A stretch of 64,000 bases of DNA. Origin: Ophiura sarsii. Its lineage: Eukaryota; Echinodermata; Ophiuroidea; Amphilepidida; Ophiuridae. A program made the position numbers and the translations under genes. This document shows positions 26,801-38,800 of the stretch, one piece after another. Every line of letters starts with the position of its first letter. The stretch's first letter is position 1. A model generated the notes under the pieces. It made no database searches. It was not told where the DNA came from and saw only the letters and a list, made by a program, of their open reading frames with translations. The stretch covers positions 68,512,682 to 68,576,681 of the forward strand of contig CM069453.1 of assembly GCA_035610835.1 (NCBI GenBank), in the 5' to 3' direction.

Positions 26801-29800
26801 CTATATTATGTTTCATGGAATCAATATAGGTGTGAAAGGTTTTCCAGAAGTATGCCACAAAAATTGGGAATGAAGTTTTGCTCTTGTCTGAAAGATGGCC
26901 GTTTTGACAAAACATATGCATTCTTACTTCTCTCGCCAGTGGGCAGATGGAGGCAATTGCCTTTGGATAATTCCATACCCGTATACCAGCCACATATGAT
27001 GTCCAATGTCCTTTGAACAACATCAACTGTGTGTGTGCTCCTTAATTTTGTTTTTATTTACTCCCCCCCCCCCCCAAAAAAAACCACCCCACCCCACCAC
27101 ACCAACAAATCAAAAAACAAGAACAATATCAAAAACTAATAACCATGAAGAAATTATACTATTTCTGACACGTTTCAAATCAACCACTCCGCCATCCAGA
27201 GTGGTATATTATTAGACAAGAGTTCTGACTCGGTGCTATTTTACCTGGTGTTTCCTATGCCACAACATATCACATTGTATTCTAGTTTGGACTTGTTTAA
27301 TGTCGCATAAATCAAATGTCTCCATAGACATACGCAAGGCAGGAAACGTATGTTGCCTGAATAATATGTAGTTCAGCGTGCTAGATTGGATAGCGGCTGG
27401 CCTACATTTATTTGTATTGTGTAATGAGGATCGCTGCTCTTGCATGCACAACATGCTCGGATCAATTGGCGCAATATTGTTGGGTATTTTCACTTCCTTT
27501 AGTGTGCGCTCAACATTTGGAGAAAAAAACAAACATCAAATGTGTTGCTCTGTTTTGTTCAGTTTTTAATTAATGATTTCACCTCCAACAAGTTTTATGT
27601 CCAGATAGAAGTAGTTGTTAGCGTGAAAATGTCTACTTTTAATGTAACGCAACAATCGTTGTAGTTGCTATTGGTACATTGTACGATATTTTGGAAAAGA
27701 TGAAGGACGAGAAATGAGGCATTATTAACCCTTACAGTCCTGAACCCCATGAAATCTCATTTGAAAACTACTCTGGCAGCAAATGCTCCCTCAGTCTATC
27801 TCCCTGGGTGATCATGGGTGATAAATGCGAACAGAACTGTTGAATACGGGTGCGCAACCCCCTGGCTGAGTGGACTAAGATACCGGCTGGCAAGCTGGTG
27901 GACCCGGGTTTGAATCCCACTGCAGGCGAGCGAATCCAGTTTTGCATGCTAAATTGTTCTCATTTCCACCCCGGATATTTTTTCAATATTTCCATCCCAA
28001 AAGTATTTTAGGGTTAAAAGTGTGCCCACATGAGAGCCACCCTATGCAAGGACTATGTGCCATCTTCAATTTGACGCAATTGCTGAAAATTGTGAGAGAC
28101 TTGATCGTAATTCGTAATATGTGTTGTTAATGGCAACAATTTGTGTAGGATGTTCTGTTTATTCTAAAGTTATACTGTGCTGTTGCTGTTGATTTGGTTG
28201 CAGTTGGCCCTTATCGCCATTGTTATTTAGATATTTTTCCAATTAATCTATAAATTGAGATACTGGTAAAACAATGCATAGGGAAAAAAACACAATTATA
28301 ATTTGAGATAAAACTAGGTCCCCATAAGAAAGAAATTTCACATGAAATTGTGAATTTGCCGGTCATGATTCCCTGATAATCACCTCTCAAAAAGTAGATG
28401 TATTTCTCTGTGTTTCTGTTACTGTTCTTGTGTCGCTGAAAATCTAGATGTTTTTCTCGGCGTCTGTTACTGTTCTTGTGTCGCTGAAAATCTAGATGTT
28501 TTTCTAATAATTATGATCTAATATGAGTTTCAACTGTCTCATCTCCCGTATATGACCCATTGAAGATATAATATTTAGTAGGATTTTCAACAACAAAACA
28601 CCACATTTTCTATCATTTCATGTTTCTAATCAGACACATTTCCAATTGTGCGTAACTGTGTACTGTCTTGTTTGTTTGCAGTGTACTATAATAATTATGT
28701 ATTTTATATGTACCATAGGGCTCATCACAAATCAACAATGCTCTGCTACTGAACTCATTAATATACAGATAATTTATGATTATGCTACCCTAGTGAAAGT
28801 GTTTTAAATATTACTGACTGATGTCTTTCAACTCAGATCCACCTCACCATCCTGTAGTCCCTGGAGAAGAAGTCAACCCACCTGGTGAATCTACTGATAG
28901 GAGTGAGAATCCTGAGGCCAGTGTTACATACAAGACTCTGACAACAGGTAAGGCTACAAAATGAATGAAAAAACAGGTTTGTCTCGTACACAAAATGTAA
29001 ATTGTTTTATTTTTGACCCAAAGAGGTGATGAAAGCAGGTATTTTATTGAATATGTAACTTGTATTTCCACCACCCTGTTTTATTTATTTGCTTCTCACT
29101 TTATGGTCACATTGTTTTTGGAATTCTTTTGCATGAAAACAAAAAAAACCTTTTAAAAACTTCAGATTGAAGCCATAAGTGCAATAGGTACAAAGAGAAT
29201 CAATATGTTGTGATCATATCACATACACACACAAACGTTCTCTTCAACGTCATAGAGTTAGCTCATGGGGGAAATGTAAGTGATAGTTAATAATAACTAC
29301 TGGCTGCAGGTAAATTGTGTGGTGTCGCTGGGTCTGGCAAAATATGTATAATAATTTGGCCATCAAGCTTATGCGTCACATGTTGGGATGTTAATTTGTA
29401 GCTACAGTAACAACAACTCCTTGTAAAATGTCCTTTTTTCCAAAGTCACATCCGGTCTAGTCCTATAATTTTTTTTATTTTATCACACATCCTCTTTAAA
29501 AATTGCACCTGCTTCGCAATTTCCATACAACAAAAAAGAGTTGGTTTTTTGCAAAGTATCTAATATGCCTTGGTGAGACATGAGTTGGTGAGATGGCCAT
29601 TGATGCCAGAATTGAGACACAACTTGCCCACTTGTGTTGAAAAGTAGCCCAATTTCTTATTTCTTTTCCTTAATTGGAGGGATTAAATATAGTCCAATTT
29701 CTCAAAAAGGATTACTTGAGCACTTAGTGGGGGCAGGGTATGAAAACAATGACTATGTCTGCGGCATACTTCTCTTATTACCTTAATTATTTAAAATCCA

Positions 29801-32800
29801 AATTAAACATCAATACCAGATTTGATAGAAAGCATACCTCTCTTATTACCTTAATTATTTAAAATCCAAATTAAACATCAATACCAGATTTGATAGAACA
29901 CATCCATATTAAACTAAAATTTAAAAAATCACCAATTTGAAGCCTGAAGTGAGGGTGTTGGATTACAATGAATATTTGAAAGTGCCCTACGTTCAACTCA
30001 TTTAACCGTGATCAATAAGTGATGAATGTCATACTACCAAGTAGGGATAAATTGGAATGTTTGTTGTTCAAAGTGCAGGTGTTTGTAAGTTGGTTTTTAC
30101 CTAACCATACCCGTTTCCGGTCTTATCTAGGGGGGAAAAGGGGGGTGGGGGGTACAATCATTTGAGTGTTAAAATGAATAAAACAGGAGCTTTCCTTGGC
30201 GAGGGGGAAGGAGTTTCCTATTCAATTTGGGTTTTTTAGACTCATTTAAATATCTGTGTCCCTTGTAGATGCCTAAATCCATTATGTGGGTGTGGGTGTG
30301 TGGAGGAGAGGGGTAGAAGGAGTGTGTGGGGCAGAAACAAGGGGATACTGTGTTTGATGGGTTATTAGGTTATTATTTGTAAAAGGTAGCGGGGTGGTTA
30401 TGTATTCCAAGTATTACATTGTCAAATCAATGTTAACATACTCTATATTTATATTCAGTAATGGAAATACCCACATGACTGTCAACCCGGGGTAGACGAT
30501 CATGTGTATCACAGCTCTATTCATAATATTGTGTGTACTGATCATAATAGTAGTATTGCTTTATTCCGTAATGTTTGAAAGGGATTAAAATCATGTCCTG
30601 GTCACTTTACTCCTTGCTAGTCTAGTGGTTGAGAGACATGCTTTGCAATGCAGAGGTCCATGGTTTGATTCCCACTAGGACCACTTTTTCAACTGATTTA
30701 TTTCCTTTTGTAAAGTTAGGTTAGAATAATATTCTAAGTCCACAAAGTATGTAGTTCCTACCTTGCCAACCCCGGGCAGACAGTCATGTGAGTATTTTCA
30801 TAGCTGCATATTGATATCGATAAACAAAACTAAAAACAATATTCAAGATTAACAGTAGCACCACCACTCTAAATCTATTTTCCCAAACTACTAATATACA
30901 TAGACGCGCCAGACCGGTAGAAGCAAAAACCATAAATGATTTATTACGGCTGTGAATAATCCAATCTATCTGATTAGGTGTTGAGGCGTTTGCGTCATAA
31001 GATTGTGCTGGATCATACGTCTTTGTATGTTTGCTGTTACCTGACCAACAAATCAAAATGTTTCTGTAATAATACCCTCCCATGTTATGTAGTATTTGAT
31101 TTAGTTGAAACAGAAATGGCAATGACCAGGTAGGTTGGGGTTTTTCTCACAGTGTGTTTTCTTTTAGACATGAAGGTGCGTCATAAATGCTATCTGAACA
31201 TGGTGTTTTCTAAAGAAAACTTCTCTTATCCAGATGTGAAGGAACCATATCTCTGGCCCAAACCATTTCAGAGGTAGTGAGAAAAATATGATCTTTCTTT
31301 TTCTGATACCAACATAATTGGGGATTGGTTCAGATCATGCACCTTTTATTTTTGGTGAGCTAATTTGGAAGAGAATGACATTAACAGTGATTTATGTTTA
31401 ATTTAGATACCTTTTTAGAGCCATTGTTCTTGAGCTCCGTAGCTTTTGGGATCATCGCGATCCCTTTATCCAGCGTAGCGTTTACTTCCCCCCACTTGTC
31501 ACATGACAGCAGGTAATCATAGATGGCGGGTGTCATAGTCGGTGTCTCTGTTGAAGGTTGGGTTGTGGGTCCTTATTATTTCAATAGGCTCTCTGATCTT
31601 ATGTTTTCAAAACTGATCCTCTCTGGCCATAACTTAGACGTCCTTGGACTTAAACACACTATGCTGAATGAAGGGATCACAATGATCCTGAAAGCTATGG
31701 AGCTCGAGAACAATAGCTCAAAAAAGGAGTCCTGTATATCAAGGTTATAAAGAAATTAGTCATTAACACATGACCCAATATCAGTAATTGCTCATATTTT
31801 GTTTTGAAAAAACAAAAACAAACATATGCCTGACAGACTGACTTTTGCTTTTTCGTAGCCTGATGTAAGATGTTCATGAAATCGTTTTGTTTTTTTGCTG
31901 ACTATTTCCCTGAATCCGAAAGTGTTATTGCTAGACTAAAACATTCATGACATTCGTGCAGACAGTGCATTTATGAATTATTTTAACCATTGAATGTTGC
32001 TAATTAAAACGTCAAACAACATGGTTTGAAGAGAATAAGCATTGAGCAATCAATCTGTCGTATTAACTGTTATTTTACCCAATACAAATACAAAAGTATT
32101 GTTGCTAAACTAATACAGTTAATGAGATTTATCTTAACAGCGGTGTGGGTGTTATGAATTTATTAAAGCCAAACGAACGGTTCTCCGTCATTGTTGCGAA
32201 TAAAATGTCACATAAATCAGGGATGGTAGATATCATACGTTTGTTTTATTTATGATGACAATGCCGTGCTTGGTTCCTAATTTATAACATGATATTTGAT
32301 GGTATTATGAAGCGGTAGAGTGGGCCATGATCCTCTGGATATAGGACAAAAGGGGCTGTCAATCCCCAGTGGCACAACATTGCAGCACAGAGAAATACGG
32401 GGTGTTTCAAAAGTCATCTACACTAATTTGTGTGATATATGGACAATACGATTTTCCCAATCCATTGGAGTTTGGGTTAATCTAACCTAATCCAAGCCGC
32501 AAACCTGAACAATTTCAGAAACCTGCAGTTACTTTTTATGCAGACTTGTTGTAAAGTGATGAATTACTGTTTCGAACTGAAGGTTTTGGTTGCGTGGAAA
32601 TAGTGTATCTAGATGGTATTAGCGAAGATTGACTGAGATCATATTGTCCCTTGTCTCTGTTCATGATCTTATCTCTCTCTCTGATAACTATTGCCTCCTT
32701 GACCCACTATTTGTTCGCCACTGTGCCTACGAAATCTTTCCTCATTGTACCCGTCACAGGTTTCCAACACACTCATGCTCGCCTTAACTGAACATTTTCA

Positions 32801-35800
32801 CAGACTTATGCTATACAAATGGCTGTTGCCTCCTGTAAAAGCATAGATTCTGCAAGACCTATCTATAGCCTGCAATTATTGTCTAATTTCACTAATCTTC
32901 TTGTTTTTCCTCTCAATTGAGAAGGGATTGTGAATCTCTGGGGGTGCTAAATTGCTTTTCACGACTGAATTTAGTTGAATTTAGATTGATTATTTGCTCA
33001 TGCGAGCAAACTAACGCATCATGTCAGATGATTGATCCGTTCCCCCACACAATTAGGTAATTTCATTTACACAAAGTGCCATGAAATGTAACAGATTGGG
33101 TGGGTGGTATTTCTGAAGAGTCGGGGCTACTTGTAATTTGGGGCTACTTGTGAGTTGAATTTTTCCATACCATGGCAACATTCTTATGGTAATACTTTTT
33201 TACACAATGTGTGATTTTTAAAGACAAAAGCTATCAAACATGGTATTGCCACATTAATTCCAAGCCCATGATTCTAGCTCAATTGTGATGGCAAGAAAGT
33301 GCTCCAGAAATGGTATGTTTTCAATTGCATGACCCTTTTTTGTCACTTCTCAGATATGTTTTGGTATAAATGAATGAGGATTGAAATAAAAGCTATCAAT
33401 ATCTCTTTTGCCACCCCCGATTCCCAACCCCGCACTCCAACCCCAAACCTCTATCAGTGTATTTCACAACATGCTTTTTCAAAGATGGTTAAAATAGTTA
33501 TATTGTCTACTTTAGCTTTGAATTTGGGCTACTTGGGACAGTGTTTTTGTCAACACTGAAAGCCACCTTCGACTTGAGGACCGGAAATCAAAGCGGTTGA
33601 ATTCTGTAACCCATTTATCTGATGAAACTCATCTATTTATGCCAGTACTCTGTAGTGATTCATTTGAAGCATTGAGGAGACTGAGAGAGAGAGATGGATA
33701 CTCCCCTGAGGTTTACCTTTACACAATTGACATACATTTGTGCCTCTTATCATCGAAGATGTCACCAATCTATCCGCTCATAATAACCAGGCCAGCGGAT
33801 TCATTAACATAGGCTATAATATATTCACACGGACATGGGCGTTGTATGTAGGCATGGGCATTGTTACTAAATTATTATTATTTATTATTATTCATGGTAT
33901 AGTTTATTGTCATCGCAGCCAGCCGGCTGAATTGGCACAATATTACAAATTACAAAAATACATTAAGAATGCAAGATATACAATAATAGATTTTAAAAAC
34001 AATAATATCATAAAAGCAAACACCCACCCTTGCATACAACATACACTCCACATTAAAGACCACAATTACCCCCCACACCCCCCACACACACCCCACACCA
34101 CATACACACTACCCCCTCCCTCCCCAAAAGAAATTGCACATAACACACGGTACAATGTACGTGACCACCAAACTCACACAATACATACCCCCACCCGCAC
34201 CCCACACGCCCCTACACACACACCACATACACTGCCCCTCCCTCCCCCAAACGATATTGCACATAAAACATGGTACATTTACGTGACCACCTGACTGACA
34301 CCATACATACCCCCCCCCCCCCCCCGCACCCCCCCCCCCCCCCTCACACACTCCCCCACACACACCACATACACACCCTCCCTCCCCCAAAAGATATTGC
34401 ACATAAAACATGGTACATTTACATGATTAATTAGTAGTCATTGGTCAAGTTATTATTCCACAGCTTGACAAGGTATGGGATTGGACTGTTGGCATGTCTT
34501 TTGGTACTCACTTTAGGAATTGTGAGGTGATTGCCATTGCGCAACATACGACCAGTTACGACCTCTCTTTGGCTGGGTAACAACATATTAAAAGTACTTG
34601 AACGCATAAGATTCTTGGCAAAAATAAAACAAATATGATCCCGCCTAGGTCTGAGTTGTTGAATATTACATGATAAAATAGCATTTTGGTACGAATCATA
34701 TTTATAGCCTAAAATAATTTTACACGCTCTTTTTTGGATACGTTCAAGCATTACATGCTGCCGCTCAGTGAGACCAGGATGCCAAGCCGGCACGGCATAT
34801 TCAAGGAGAGGACGCACATAACCAATGTAGATGGTGATAAGATCCTCGGTGGGCAGTCCGAAACGCTTGAGAGTAGTGAGCATAAACAATCGGCCACTAG
34901 CACGCTTGATCATATCGCTGACCTGGATATCCCATTTTAAGTCACTAGATATTTTGATACCAAGGATCTTAACCACATCGGTACATTGTAAATCCTTGCC
35001 ACATAATTGAATTGGGACAGGCTCCTTGGGGTTCTTGGTAAAATTGATATCCATAGACATGCATTTAGATGGATTTAACAACATATTGCCATCAGCAGCC
35101 CATTGACTGAACTTGTCTATGTCGCTTTGAATTGTGCTGCATTTATTTACATATGTATTCTCAATAATAGTAAGATCATCCACATACTTTAAGGAAAGTT
35201 TGTCATCAATGTTGATGGCAGCATCATTTACCACTGCTAAAAAAGTAGCTGGCCCTGTAAGTGTGCCTTGTGGAACCCCACCTTTTAATTGCTCCCAATC
35301 GGACAGCTTATCGCGATATCTGACACATTGTAATCTTTGAGACAGAAAGTTGCAAATCCATGGTATGATAGAAGGCCTAGCACCCATGTTCAACAATTTG
35401 GGGATCGCAACATTGTGGTCAACTCGATCGAAAGCTTTGCTGAAGTCAGTAATGACTAGGCGTGTGAGACTTTTTGACTTATCTGCGTGCTTATATATTT
35501 TGTCAAGCAGCTTGACCAGATAGTGAGTGGTTGAACGGCCTTTTCGATTACCGAATTGGTTGTCATCAATGTTGGGATCAATATCTTTCATAAGCCATCC
35601 GATCGCAAAGGACTCAGCAACTTTTGCAAAATGATCAGTTAGAGACACAGGCCGGAGCTTATTCCAAACAGCAGGGGAAGATTTAGGAATAGGCACTACT
35701 ATTGCACGTTTCCACTGAGGGGGCACAATACCCTTAGAAAAAGAGATGTTTAGAATATCCGTCAGCGGAGCACAGAGCTCATATGCAAATTCACGAATAA

Positions 35801-38800
35801 GTGTCGCTGGTATGCCGTCCGGACCTCCAGCTTTTTTCCTGCTAATTTTGGATAGTTTAGCAAAGACCTCCCAGGGATAAATTTCTGGTAATGCTGCAGG
35901 AGCGGGTAAGAAGGCCGGCAATTCTGAATGAATGAGGGGTCTTATGTCACTGCCAATAGAAGCAAAATGACTGTTCAAACTATCAGCTACACCTTTCGTG
36001 TTGGATGGGTCAATAGTTGGTGGAGGCTTGATAAGAGGCTGCGACTTATTGTTTGTAGACATTACACGTATTTGACGATATATTTAAATGCTGTCAGTAA
36101 CACAATCCATGAGTGCAAAGTCCTCATGCGCTTGGTGATTTATGACATTTGTACTTGAAATTGAGAGTGCATTGTGTAGGAGTGCACCATTCTTTTGACA
36201 GAAATATTCCGTTTTTATCTCTCCGCGCGCTAAATTAAATCCAAGCATACTTGCGTGATTATGGCCACACACACACAGTTTTTGCCCCATGCACGCGTCA
36301 CACATATGATGCACAGTGGGCTCGTTGCGTTCATGTGCGCCGGTGTCCTTCTGTATTCATTTGGTGCGTGCTGTAATGAGGCCTTGCCAATTTGGTACTG
36401 ATCAAACTATAGAATCAGACATACTAATTATGATACTTTTTTAACTATGAATTGGGCTTCTTTGGCTGACATCTTTGGGCAACACTTACCGCCGGAAAGC
36501 AAGCATAGCGGTCGAACTTTGTAACCAATTGATTTGATGAAACCCATCTATTTTTGTGATGGTTTCAAGAGATGAGAAGATCAAGTGATAGGTATTCCCC
36601 ATGGAGGTATACTTTTTACACAATTGACATACATCTTTGCCTCTTATCACATATCATATTTTTACTCTCAACAACCAGGACAGTAGAGTTAACCACCCAG
36701 GGGGGGGGGGGGGGGGCACTCAACCTTTTTTTTGGTAGGGGTGTGCCGCCCAGGGTCTCAAAAAAGAGAGAATTTTATGACGAAAAAAAGGGTCTTAAGA
36801 ATTGTTTTTCTCAAAAAAGTAGGTCACAAGAACTGGGTTTTTTTTGAATTATCAATAAAATGGGGGTCTTATGAACTGACGCAGGCTCAAAAAGGGGTCT
36901 TAAGAACTAGCAGAAGAGGGTGAAAAAGGGGGTCTTCAGGGCAGCATATACCTATACCCCTTTCCAATGTCAATGATGAAAAGACTGGTGACCTAAACCA
37001 CAGACCCTAGAGTTCCTCTTGAGTCTGTGCCTTAGATCTGTGGCTCAAATCACTGAACCAATCCTTCAGTGACAAAAGTGAGTCTGGGGAAAGTAAGAGC
37101 ACACCAGTCTGGGTGCACTGTGAGTCTTGAGTGAAGTGACTGCACTCACTTACGGAAGAGGAAGTGGGTTGATTATGTAGTGTTTCTAGAACTTGGTATT
37201 TCCATGGAAATACATGTGTATTGTGTAAATGATGTTGTAAAATTGAATGTCTATTATTTTGTTTGAGAAGCATAGCACAATCCACAGGTGCAATGTTCTC
37301 ATTCAATTGAAGATGTATGACATTTGCACTTGGGATTGAGAGTGTACACTTAACTCATATAATTCACATCTCTCATTACTGTCTGTTAACCCTAACTCAC
37401 CAGGTGTGTTTTTGTGAATTAAACTATCAGGGGAGAAAATCTAATTTGGGTTTATCCTTGGTGTAAGACAGCATGAAACTAACCTGGCACCAAATCCTGT
37501 ATTGAGGGATTAAAGGATAATAATAATAATAATAATAAAAACAGTGTTTATATAGCGCACTGTGGATCACAATCCCTCAGAGCGCTTTACAATATGATAC
37601 ATCATAAAACAATAAAAATACAAGCAAATCAATAAATAAAAAAAAAGTTAAAAAAAAAAAGGATTATACAGCTTTAATCCGTAATAGGTCTGGACACAAA
37701 GTCTAACTTATAAATACACGAAATATCTTACACTAAGGATACACCGATCAGTCTCCGCATGCGCTGTGAATCAAACCCTGGCCACATGCATGCAAGTCTG
37801 ATGCTCTACCGACTGAGCTACACGGGGGAGATTCAAAAACTTATGTTTTTTGAACAAGTTGAATCACGTGCTCAGCGTGGCACGAGATTGATGGGGCCGC
37901 CGCGTGGTACAAGATTGTAGCACTGTCATGTTTTGTAGTGTCCAGGAGGGATAGGGTTAATTTGAAAACATTCATAGCACAAAACATGAGTGCACTGTTC
38001 TCGTGCTCTTTGTGATATATGACTTGTGTACTTGGAATTGAGAGTGCTCCCCCACCCCTCTCTCTCTCTCTCTCTCTGTCTCTCTCCGCCCAGAGGAATA
38101 ATAATTAATGTATTGGTTGTGCTAGACGTAATAAATCTTGCATAGAATCAGACTCGTATCTGAAGATACACCATAACACAATACACGAGTGCACTGTTCT
38201 CAGGCACTTTGTGATATATGACATGTGTACTTGGAATTGAGAGTGCTCTCTTTCGAGAGGAATAATAATTAATGTATTGGTTGTGCAAGATGTAACGAAT
38301 CTTGCATAGAACCAGACTCGTAATTTAACTTCTTGAAGATTCACCAAAGCTTGATTGATAATAGATGAACGTAGAATACTAGATGAATATGGAATGATGG
38401 ATTATGCAGCCGTCACTGAATACTCTACAATGTGGTCTATTTATGGGTGTTCTTCATTTTTTGCTTGCTCTCCAAATTTGAATAATTTAGCTAATTGGGC
38501 AATTGAATTAACAATTGCTTTGCTGTACAATCAGTGCAAAGACTGTATACTGAGGAAGCATTCGAGGGTTTTTATATTCACACAACCTTTAAATCAAAGT
38601 TATTGGAGCATGAAAATATCCTACATTTAGGCCAAAATCTTTTTTGTTATGTTGTCCTCTACAGCTTTCAGAGAGGAGGTGGGCGGGCGGATTTTTTTTT
38701 TTTTTTTTTAAATTTTGTTAAACATTTTCTTTTACCAGCGGAAGCTCAAAATTCAGCCAACAAGAAGTTGAAATAACTCTGAGAGTCGCACATATATGTT

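Larger units (their letters stand above)
22896..28836 (+). other. DDR intron 6
   Basis: 5941 bases, GT..AG. Contains the donor duplication, a dispersed AT-rich repeat (23829-24080), a GTACC-rich fold-back (25178-25460), a 147-base satellite (26213-26653) and a SINE (27858-28018). The rest shows nothing distinctive. Confidence 0.85.
37384..37965 (-). mobile_element. tRNA-derived SINE with extra 5' domain, copy 2, interrupted
   Basis: Same family as 8724-9013, inverted. The tRNA-like part at about 37745-37832 has B box GGGTTTGATTC and A box TAGCTCAGTCGG on the - strand. The 5' domain is at 37835-37965 and the tail at 37384-37440. A MITE separates head from tail. Confidence 0.75.

Noticed and set aside
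33740..34294. 184-codon + strand ORF rich in His, Pro and Thr
   Set aside because: Its second half is the antisense of the LINE's G-rich 3' tandem units and the first half is AT-rich repeat; the composition is low complexity.
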